Assembly: GCF_024323335.1 (NCBI RefSeq)
Contig: NC_066584.1
Coordinates: forward strand, 430,132,319-430,196,318
Origin: Lathyrus oleraceus
Taxonomy: Eukaryota; Streptophyta; Magnoliopsida; Fabales; Fabaceae
Length of the DNA: 64,000 bases
Reading direction: 5' to 3'
Position numbers and translations under genes: made by a program. Below, piece after piece: positions 55,345-64,000 of this stretch; position 1 is the first letter of the stretch, and each line of letters starts with the position of its first letter. The notes beneath the pieces are model-generated. The model saw only the letters and a list, made by a program, of their open reading frames with translations, was not told the DNA's origin and searched no databases.

Positions 55345-55860
55345 GAAGGTCCAGCGGTATTTGATAGATTTGTCATCGTTTCTCCCCAATAGCTGTGTGT
55401 GTGTGTGTGGGGGGGGGGGGGGGGTCGCCAACGACACTTCCGTAATTGAGTTTGGTGCCCATGTTGTCATAGTTGGATCGTTGTAGTTGAGTGTATTATG
55501 GACAGTATGGTTGCCCGAATTGGGACATTGAATCGTTTTGGAAACGAAGCAATGATTCATGTGGTGTACTAAAGTCAAACAATGGTTGGGTATTATGGTG
55601 ATGAGATGTTTGGGTGTTCATTGGTGGGGGGATACGATGGCATGATGCTGAATTCATGAATCATTTGGGCTATAGACTGTTGTGGTGGATGCGTATGGTT
55701 GTTGGTGGTTAGGGTTTGATTCCTGGTTTTGAGTTTGGGTGTGTGACATGAATTGGTTGCGAGATTGGGTGTTTGGTGGTTGGGTGTATATGATAGGGTG
55801 ATGGTACATGGTTGTATCAAAGGTTTTTCCCTAGTTGAAGGTTTTACTTTCAACTATGAA
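55345..55860 (-). pseudogene. MULE-internal low-complexity frames, unknown protein
   Basis: Minus-strand frames (55593-55853 and 55327-55578) are rich in Asn, His, Pro, Thr and Gln (for example TTNNHTHPPQQSIAQMIHEF and SIMPSYPPTNEHPN). They look like the disordered tail of a MULE-associated protein running toward the left terminal repeat, opposite to the transposase. A GT microsatellite followed by 16 G occurs at 55394-55424. I do not recognise the protein. Confidence 0.4.
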
Positions 55861-57030
55861 AATTGATGGTACATGATTGTACGTGAAATATAAAGGAACA
55901 CTACTGATGGCAGTGACACAAGATGGCAACAATACCATTTCTCTAGTCACATTTGCTCTAGTTGAATGAGAGACTGTTGAGGGATGTAGTTTTTCCCTAA
56001 AAAATCTCCGATTGCACGTTGCTCCTCACCCTAACTTATGCTTGATCTCAGACCGATACCCTTCAATAGTGAGGGCGTACAAAAACATTGATAATGGCTG
56101 GCAGGGTCCTCCGTCGACGCATGTCTATTGCATTAGACATATCGCTCAAAATTTCATGTGGGAGATCAAAGACAAAATGTTGTGGAAGAAGGTTGTCAAT
56201 GCAGAGTATGAATTAACAAAACATTCTTTCAAACACTACCATGAAGACATCAGATTGTCAAACGCAAATGCAGTAAGGTGGATCAACAATATTCCATTGG
56301 AGAAGTGGACTAGGGCATACGATAACGGTCAATGCTGATGCCACATGGCAACAAATCTTGTGGAATCAATGAACTCTGTCTTTAAAGACATATGAAACCT
56401 ACCTATAACCGCTTTAGTGCAAACAACTTATTTCAGGCTAAGGGCGCTGTTTAAGACCAGGTGTTCCAAATGAAGTTCAGTGTTACAATATGAGCAGTTG
56501 TTCAGTGATGCTTCAATGAAATTCATTAAAGATGAAGCTGTCAAAGCTAACACACATGTGGTCACGGTGTTTGACCGTACTAAAGGTTGGTACAATGTTG
56601 TTGAGTCCATGGATCACAATGAAGGCATGCCGAGGGGACACTATCGAGTGGAACTAGATAGAGGTTGGTGTGATTGCGAAAAGTTTCAATCCTTTCGTAT
56701 GCCCTGCTTCCATGCCATAGCAGCATGTTCAAAGGTTCGACCGAATCCATCTTACTTACTATCCAACATTTACAAAGTGATAAGCCTTTGCAATATTTAC
56801 AAATTAGGTTTTCAGTGGTAGCAAAAGAGGATTACAGATCTGCATATCAATGGGACATTCTCTGGCATAATGAAATAATGCGAAGAAAGAAAAATGGCCG
56901 CCCAAACAACACTCGTATTCGAATTGAAATGGATACGGCAAACAAAATGGTTAGATTATGTGGTTCATGTTTCCAGTCCGATCATAATCGTACTAACTGT
57001 CCCAGTGTTGGAAGAAGCATAACAAGATAA
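55861..57030 (+). pseudogene. MULE transposase, C-terminal half, frameshifted
   Basis: Fragments in order on the + strand: the end of the MULE catalytic domain (LCLISDRYPSIVRAY, THVYCIRHIAQNF; 56012-56338), a SWIM zinc finger (CDCEKFQSFRMPCFHAIAAC; 56480-56821), and a C-terminal CX2CX4HX4C-type knuckle (CGSCFQSDHNRTNCP; 56674-57030). Frame changes occur near 56340-56480 and 56760-56820. The N-terminal half of the transposase is absent. The MULE family catalyses cut-and-paste transposition; this copy is dead. Confidence 0.85.
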
Positions 57031-57640
57031 TTTTAATTGTAACTCTTTTACTTTATATTAAAAACAACATTCATTTCATATGATAACTTTGTGAGGAAAT
57101 ATCATCACAAACAAATACAACACATACAACACATAAGCAACACTTAAACAACAACACAACAAACTACAATAAATAAAATACCATCACTAACAAATACAAC
57201 ACATAAACAACATAACTATGTGATTACAACAACATAACTTTGCAATTACAACCATCAAAACAATTTTGTAATTAGTATATATCATCCTGTAAACGTCTCT
57301 GTCAGTCTTAATATCCACTCATACACGAACTTCTCCATTTTGGTTGAACGTAGTATCAAGCCATTGAATTCTTTTGATCCTTTCACCCTCTGCAATTTCT
57401 CCATCTAACCAACGGTTCAAGGTCCTATTAAGATGTTCAAACGTTTCTATATTCCAAAGTCGGATCTTTATCGGAGACTGCACTGCTGAAAAGATTAAAT
57501 CGATATTTCTCTTGTGAATATATGAATATTCAGATATTTTAAAGAATTTTTTTTGAAGGAGATTGAAGAAAAATGCAAGGAAAATGGAATGAGGGTAAAA
57601 AGTTGTGTGAAAAATCATGGGAGGTACGCTATGTATTTAT
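57031..57640 (+). other. MULE 3' flank
   Basis: AT-rich with ACAACACATA-type short repeats at 57110-57250. A minus-strand frame at 57319-57618 has no recognisable homology. Confidence 0.45.
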
Positions 57641-57649
57641 ATAGATCAG

Positions 57650-57985
57650 CACACATGCATGCGCCATTGCCTTAGACGCGCGCGTGCACACACACACATG
57701 ACACATGCATTCTCACATGCCTACATGCATGCGCCAATGCATGTGGCGCATTCACATGCATGCACCATTGCATGTGGCGCATTCACATGCATGCACCATT
57801 GCATGTGGCGCCTTCACATACCTGATTGCATGCATGCACCAATGGGTTGGACGTGAATGTCAATTAGACACGCTAGTTCAACTGACGTATAAGTAATGAA
57901 AAATGATTATTTTGATAATTAATTTAAAAATAAATTATTTAAATATTTTAATTGAAAAAGTGGTTATTTTAATTTTTTTTCCTGA
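57650..57985. repeat. Right terminal inverted repeat of the second MULE with 31-bp tandem units
   Basis: Inside the terminal repeat, a 31-bp unit (ACATGCATGCACCATTGCAT followed by GTGGCGCATTC) is tandemly repeated three to four times at about 57720-57850. The units add several CATGCATG palindromes. The outer part is the inverted partner of 47210-47400. Confidence 0.8.
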
Positions 57986-58859
57986 TTTATTCTCACATTT
58001 TTATCTTTTTCTAAAAAAATCTTTTTTATTTAAAATTTATATAAACATCACTCAACATAATATATATTAATAAAAATGTTATTTACGGTAATACCAGTAT
58101 TAAATATCTAAGTAGACTTAGTAGGAATCGACTAAAAAAGTTAGTAATACAATATAAAATAGTAAAATATTCAATGTTTGAAGGTCAATGTGCAACTGAA
58201 CCATGAGTGACATCCAATATGGCTCTTAGTTATTGTTTGATGACGAGGGATAATGTTTGCTTATACGTTAGTTGCCGCATAAAGATTATTTTATGATTTA
58301 AAGGTTTAAATGATGGGAAGTAAACAAAGAACACAAAATAATTTGCAGAGAGGATAATGATTTTTTTTTAAAACTAGAACAGAATAATGATTAAGATGTG
58401 TAATTGTTTATCATATTTTCTTTGACATAATATAAATATTTTTTAAAAGACAGAATACATTTAAGGCATAGTGATATGGACTTCACGTACATTTGATCAG
58501 TACACAATTAGTCAATGTATGTTTCATATTATAAATATTTTACAGTTTTCACACATATTAAAAAAATATCTTATATTATACTATTTAATAAAAGAATCTA
58601 GACAACATAACCTGCTAATCATGACACGTGCTTCTAATTTGTTTGTAAATTGTATTTTTATAACAAAAAATAATATTTAAAAAGAAAGTGTTAAAAAAAT
58701 TATTTAAAATAATATTGATCATATAATAAATATTTTAAATAGATTTCATGTCAAATAAAAAAAATTAAACATACCTTTAAAAATTGTTAAATTATAATAG
58801 TTTATACAAAATTACTCTAAGAACCATCAAATTATTTACATATAACTTAAAGATGTTGT
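57986..58859. other. AT-rich non-coding sequence
   Basis: No gene or element recognised; strongly A/T biased with many homopolymer runs. Confidence 0.45.
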
Positions 58860-59045
58860 TTGATTCTTTCATTTTATTTCTTTAACTTCCCTAACCATGT
58901 TAACATTGCGTATCTTCGATGTCGCTTCGGTGAATACAGTTCAATTGTGGAGGTTTTCATTACAAATAAACATAGTAAGACGGGTTTCAGATTTATTTTT
59001 GTAAGGTTTCGAGAAGTCAAAAATTTAAAGAAATTTCTAGAGTAG
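58860..59045 (+). pseudogene. RRM-like fragment of a retrotransposon-associated protein
   Basis: The frame reads FFNFPNHVNIAYLRCRFGEY, SSIVEVFITNKHSKTGFRFI and FVRFREVKNLKKF. This resembles the RNA-recognition-motif domain (RNP2 and RNP1 positions) of a protein family common in legume LINE-like ORFs. It stops at 59045, and only vague similarity continues. Upstream start codons are lacking, so it is a fragment. Confidence 0.5.
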
Positions 59046-59188
59046 ATTTATGGAATGTGATTTGGATGTTGTGAGAAGTCATTTAACTTTGTTTTCTAAA
59101 CAAAGTTTCCTCCTCTTACCAAAGGTTTAAAGTCAGGTAGGAAAATATGGAATGACTCTTTTAAAGAACCTCCTTTAAAAGGTTTTTC
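59046..59188. other. Flank of the third copia element
   Basis: Short non-coding stretch following the RRM-like fragment; contains the inverted pair AACTTTGTTT/AAACAAAGTT near 59089-59110. Confidence 0.4.
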
Positions 59189-59658
59189 CGTTGGAAATCC
59201 ATCAAATTCTATGAAGAATTTCAATCAATTTTGACGAACAAGATTGTTATCACCCACATAATAACAATGAAAAGGGAAGAACAATGGAGAAAGAAAGTAA
59301 ATAATGATGAAAGAGAAGAAGAATATTCTGCAGAGTTTCTCTTTGTCCACAAACTGTGAAAAATTTCTTATTCACTTTGCAACTGTAAAATACTGAGAAT
59401 ACAATATTCTCTTCATTACAAGAATAAGAGTTACTCCCTCTATTTATAGATTTAGGTTAACTTGCACTCCAAGCCAAAACCCAAAACTATAAAAGCCCAA
59501 AATAGCTAACACTACTAAAATAGGTCTAAGTCGAAATCCTGTGTGAAGCAACATACTTCACACTTCGACACACTAGTAAAACTCGACACACTAGGTGGTT
59601 CGACACTTCCTTATTTTGTCGAGCAACCTGCTTCGACACAAGGAGTTACAATTCAACA
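59189..59658 (-). repeat. Copia 3' LTR (left copy)
   Basis: 470 bp. In element orientation it begins TGTTGAATTGTAACTCC after the purine-rich AATTAGGTGG and ends GGATTTCCAACG. It contains many TCGAC/GTCGA motifs. Confidence 0.78.
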
Positions 59659-59705
59659 CACCACCTAATTCATTGTGTCTAAGCTATATACATTCATCAT
59701 AGCTC

Positions 59706-62700
59706 TTAGTCTTCTGAGCATTTTACCTGCACTCCCTTCGTCATGATGTCTGCAATCTGATTCTCAGTTCTGCAGTATTCCACATTCATCTTCGCATCTC
59801 CTACATGCTCTCGAAGATAATGGAACCTCATTTTGATGTGCTTGCTTCGACCATGTGCTATCATATTTTTCACCAAATTGATAGTCAACATACTGTCGAT
59901 CTTAATGGTAATTGCTCCATGACTCTTCGCTGTTATCTCTTCGATCATATTCACCATCCATGTTGCTTGACATGCATAAAGGGAAGTACCTATGTATTCT
60001 GCTTCGCACGACGATAATGCCACTACTGGCTCTTTTCTCGAACTCCAAGCAACTGGTGCACCACCTAACATAAACACATAGCCAACTGTGGGTTTTCGAT
60101 CCTCGGTATCACTACACCAACTTGAGTCAGTGTATCCCACTAGTTTGCATTCTTTTCCTTCATCAACTGCAAGAAACAAAATACAGTAGTCGAGAGTTCC
60201 TTTCAGACACCTTAGTATCCTCTTCGCCGCTGTTAGATGTGATACCTTTGGCTTTTGTGTGAATCTACTCACCATACCTACACTGTATCCTAAGTCAGTC
60301 CTTGTGTGACAAAGGTATCGAAGTGACCCAATAAGTCTTCTATATTGAGTTGGGTCGACATCATCTTCATCTGAATCTTTTGACAGTTGTAATCTTGGCT
60401 CAGCTAGAGTTGAAGTTGGGTTGCAATCTTGCATCTCAAATCTCTTGAGTATTTCGCCTGCATACCTTCTTTGGTGCATCATCAAACCTCTGCCACTCTT
60501 GTAGAATTCGATGCCAAGGAAATATGAAATGTCACCCAGATCTGACATTTCGACTTCCTTGTTAAGATCACCTTTAAAGTCTTCGATCTCCTTTTTGCAG
60601 CTACCTATTATCAATAAGTCATCGACATAGAGACATAGTATAAGCAATTCACTCTTGCTTCTTCTTACATATACCATGTTCAGATTTTCACTTCACAAAT
60701 TCCTTCTCCCTTAGAAAGCCATCTATCTTCTTGTTCCAAGCTCTTGGAGCTTGTTTAAGTCTGTACATGGCTTTATGCAGCCTGTACACTTTTCTTTCTT
60801 CGCCTTGTTTCACAAACCTAGCTGGTTGTGAAACATAAACTTCTTCTTCTAAGGGGCCATTCAGGAATACATATTTCACATCCATCTGACACATATGGCA
60901 GTTGTTCATGTTTGCTAGACCAAAAACCAACCTGATTGTTTTGATCTTAGCAATAGGTGCAAAAACTTCGTCGAAGTCGATTCCTTCTTTTTGAAGAAAT
61001 CCTTTCGCCACAAGTTTCGCCTTGTGTCGAGTCACTTATCTTTTGGGATTCAACTTCACCTTGTATACCCACTTCACATCGATTACCTTCTTGTATTGGG
61101 CAATTCGATAAGTGATCAAGTATTGTTGACTTCGATTGACTTCAACTCTTCATCCATTGCATTCATCCACTTCGAATCTTTCAATACCTCAGTTGCATTG
61201 ACTGGTTCGACATCTGCGTAGAAAGCATAATGTACCAGCTCACATTCTTCATTGACCATATCATCTGATGTAATCACACATTCTTGCAACCTTGCAGGCA
61301 TGTGTCTTGTTCTTTGAGATCTGCTTAGGCCTTCTTCACCTCTGACTTCTTGTCGAACTTCTCTTTCGACTTCACTAGCTGGTTCATTATATAAGATTCT
61401 CACTGAATCCTTCTTAACATTTACAGTCCAATCCCATTCCTTAAGCTCATTTATAATAACGTCCCTGCTGATCACCACTTGCTTATTCACTGGGTCAAAC
61501 AATTTGTATCCTCTAGTCGAATGACATCCTATTAGGATCATCTGTCTCGACTTGTCATCAAGTTTTCTTCTCAATTGATCTGGCACATGTCTATGTGTTA
61601 TAGATCCAAACACCTTTAGATGACTCAAGTTAGGCTTGACACCAAACCAACATTCTTCTGTCATGATTCCTTCTAGCTTCTTCGTCGGACATCTGTTCAG
61701 GATATATGTTGTAGTCGACACAACTTTTCTCCATAATTCTTTGGGTAGATGTTTGCCTTTCAACATACTTCTAACCATATTCATTATGGTTCTATTCTTC
61801 CTTTCTGCGACTTCATTCTGCTACGGAGTGTAAGGTGACCCACCACCTCATGCACAATCCCTTCTTTCACACATAATGCATCGAAGTCTTTTGACACATA
61901 TTATCCACCACCATCAGTCCTCAGAATCTTAATCTTTTAACCGCTTTGTCTTTCGACCATAGATTTAAACCTGACAAATACCTCGATCACTTCATTTTTA
62001 TTCTTGATCAGGTAAGACCATAGTTTTCGACTGAAATCATCTATGAATGTAACAAAGTATTTGTTAACTCTAATCGAATCCATCTGGATAGGACCACATA
62101 CATCAGAGTATATGACTTCAAGAATTGACTTTGACCTGCTTCCTGTATCCTTACTGAAGTTGTTCTTGTGCTGCTTCGCCTGCACACATTCTTCACACAC
62201 TTCGTTTGGAATGTCGATTTCTGGTAATCCTGAAACCATATTTCTTCTCTTCAAATCTCTAATGTCTTTGAAATTGAGATGACCATGTCTATAATTCCAC
62301 ATCCATTCATCTCTGTTGGCTGTTGTTGCAAGGAACTTATGCTCCATCACATTAAGCTCAATCTTGAAGGTTCTATTCTGAGACATTGGAGCCTTCAAGA
62401 TCAACCTTCCACTTGAGTCGAGAAATCTCATCATCCTATCTTCGATCGACACCTTGTAGTTCTTTTCGACTAACTTCCGTATGCTAAGTAAATTGATCTT
62501 CATACCTGGTGTGTACAACACATTTGAAATTACTGACCTCTTGCCATCTTTCCTCATAATCAGAACATCACCAACACCTTCAGCTGCTAGAATGTTATCA
62601 TTTGCAAATTTCACCATGTTCTTCATTAAGGGCTCTATGTTGACAAACCAATGTTTCGTTCCAGACATGTGTGATGAGCATCCTGAGTCCAAGTACCACT

Positions 62701-62850
62701 GGTCCTGGAATCACTCTTCATCTCTTGTTGTAACCATCAACAACGTCTCTTTTTCTTCATATTTCTCCAGCTTTGCATAAGTTTCTTGATCTTCTGCTTT
62801 TCTGGACAATCACTAGAATAATGACCATACTTATGACAATTGTAACACTG
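59706..62850 (-). pseudogene. Copia pol (protease, integrase, RT, RNase H), several stops
   Basis: In order on the minus strand: a zinc knuckle CYNCHKYGHYSSDC (near 62850) and protease MDSGCSSHMSG (62692). GAG-pre-integrase and integrase follow with CEECVQAKQHKNNF and FIDDFSRKLW. Stops break the core at about 61939 and 61901. Then come the integrase C-terminus (61116-61784), RT with VFAPIAKIKTIRLV and VYRLHKAMYRLKQAPRAW (60688-61035), then LYVDDLLIIG (about 60630) and LGDISYFLGIEF, and RNase H with GYTDSSWCSDTEDRKPTVGY and ALSSCEAEYI, ending near IADIMTKGVQ (59706). Both RT halves keep their catalytic Asp residues, but frames change at about 61115-61036 and 60680. Confidence 0.9.
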
Positions 62851-63676
62851 AATGTGATTCTTGTCTTCCTTTTGACCACCACCTATTCCTCTACCTGCAA
62901 CATCACCTCTTTGGTTGCCTTAGTTCTAGTGTTTCCTATGATTTGACCAGTTTCCTTCTTGCTGATTTCAACCAGTTGTATTGTTGTAGCCACCTTTGCC
63001 TTTGTTGCCATTCCAACTTCCTCTGCCTTTTCTTTCTTTTAAATCTCTTCCTTTCTCAGTTTTGACAACTCTTTCGAATCTTTTATGACTACTACCATGT
63101 GAAACAATTCATACCTTGATATCAACACTTCTATGACTCTTCTACGACCTCAAGATCTTTCTAACAACAAATCTTGATGTCAACACTTCTCCATATACCT
63201 TGATTTGATTCACCAGTTTCGTAACCTTGGTGAAAAAAACCAGTTATCCTTTCGTTGTCTTCCATCTGAAGCAATTCAGACGTCCTTTTGGGAGTTTGTA
63301 ACTTCACCTCTTTCACCTTCTCCGCGCCTCCAAACGACTTCTCCATAATTCCCTATGCTTCTTTCGTTGACTCTACATCACTAACCTTTTCAAAGTTATT
63401 TGCATCAACACATTGATGGATTATAAAGAGAGCTTTATAATCTTTCTTCTTCAATTCTTTATGTGCATCCTTTTCTTGATCTATCGCATTTTATGCAAGC
63501 GTTGTTACTCATTCCTTCACACGATCCCAAAGATCTTGATAACAGAACACAACCTTTATATGCTTGCACCAATTCTCAGAATTGTTGTTCTTGAGAATCA
63601 GAAGATTTGCTGGAAAATTCCCGTTTGGATGATTCATTGCCATGGTGATTTTATTCCCACATATCATTTAACCGGA
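62851..63676 (-). pseudogene. Copia gag relic
   Basis: Frames broken several times. Recognisable text includes KVKEVKLQTPKRTSELLQME and DNERITGFF (63161-63346), typical of the UBN2-type gag, and a Gly/Asn/Arg-rich stretch before the zinc knuckle (62880-63060). Confidence 0.7.
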
Positions 63677-63689
63677 GCTCTTGATACCG
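63677..63689 (-). other. Degenerate copia primer binding site
   Basis: On the minus strand CGGTATCAAGAGC, close to the tRNA-iMet complement TGGTATCAGAGC with one change and one extra A. Directly next to the LTR start at 63692. Confidence 0.6.
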
Positions 63690-63691
63690 GA

Positions 63692-64000
63692 TGTTGGAAA
63701 TCCACCAAAACCTATGGAGAATTTCAATCAATCTTGATGAACAATATTATTATCACCCACACAATAACAATGAAAAGAGAATAACAATGGAGAAAGAAAG
63801 TAAAGAACGATGAAGGAGAAGAAGAATATCCCGCAGAGTTTCTCTTTGCCCACAAACTATGGAAAACTTCTTACTCACTTTGCAACTGCAAAATACTATG
63901 AATACAATATTCTCTTCATTACAATAATAAGGGTTACTCCCTCTATTTATAGATTTAGGTTAACTTGCACCCCAAGCCAAAGCCCAAAACTATAAAAGTC
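63692..64000 (-). repeat. Copia 5' LTR, partial (cut by window edge)
   Basis: 309 bp matching 59190 onward with scattered differences (about 8-10% by eye). This indicates an older insertion than the elements at 10353 and 47701. Confidence 0.82.

Larger units (their letters stand above)
47210..57985 (+). mobile_element. Second MULE, split by a copia insertion
   Basis: About 47210-47400 and about 57720-57985 are inverted copies of each other. For example, ATTACTTATACGCCAGTTGA on the left matches the reverse complement of TCAACTGACGTATAAGTAAT on the right, and ATTAATTATC plus AAATAATCA also match. Between them lie MULE transposase fragments on the + strand near the right end. Without the copia element (47701-55344) the MULE is about 3.1 kb. 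The transposase lacks its N-terminal half and has frameshifts. No 9-bp duplication was recognised. Confidence 0.75.
59189..64000 (-). mobile_element. Third Ty1/copia retrotransposon, runs off the right edge
   Basis: The left LTR (59189-59658) and the partial right LTR (63692 onward) align well from GTTGGAAATCCA onward. Between them are minus-strand gag-pol relics in normal copia order. The PBS beside the right LTR is imperfect. The pol frame is broken several times, so the copy is inactive. The right end and TSD lie outside the window. Confidence 0.88.

Overview
The window is plant nuclear DNA, most likely from a legume of the pea/vetch/lentil tribe (Fabeae). I infer this from a large Ogre/Tat-type LTR retrotransposon, legume-style CACTA subterminal repeats built on AGAGGGCGCTTT, GT-AG introns, and two host genes that look like plant orthologues. 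There are two host genes, for ribosomal protein eL36 and for a NIN-like (NLP6/NLP7-type) transcription factor. Almost everything else is transposable elements, often nested.

Layout. 1-5651: right-hand part of a CACTA (En/Spm) DNA transposon with an intact TNP2-type transposase, a second spliced transposon gene, and a captured two-exon piece of a host ARGONAUTE gene (PIWI domain) that still has its introns. The transposon ends in hairpin-rich tandem repeats and lies inside the 5' LTR of the next element. 5652-27042: an Ogre/Tat Ty3/gypsy retrotransposon on the + strand (extra ORF1, gag-PR, a 241-bp intron, RT-RNaseH-aRNH-integrase, satellite-like 3' region, 2-kb 3' LTR), broken by one frameshift and two in-frame stops. 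A very young Tekay/Del chromovirus (10353-18711, minus strand, intact 1456-codon polyprotein, near-identical LTRs, TSD GAAGT) is inserted in its protease codons.

27043-30300 holds worn remnants (gypsy RT, a possible MITE, a LINE 3' end). 30584-31690 is the eL36 gene with site II and telo-box promoter motifs. 34089-37918 is the complete five-exon NLP gene on the minus strand. 38650-42270 is a defective Mutator-like element (MULE) about 0.7 kb upstream of the NLP start codon. 42646-46855 is a very decayed Ty1/copia element. 47210-57985 is a second MULE with long terminal inverted repeats, split by a complete but internally deleted copia element (47701-55344, TSD GAAGG). A fragment resembling an RRM protein follows near 58.9 kb. 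From 59189 a third copia element (minus strand) runs off the right edge.

The most interesting point is the ARGONAUTE capture. The exon phases allow an in-frame splice from a transposon-encoded exon into the PIWI exons, so a transposon could produce a chimeric transcript with sense homology to a silencing gene. Expression and function are not shown by the sequence.
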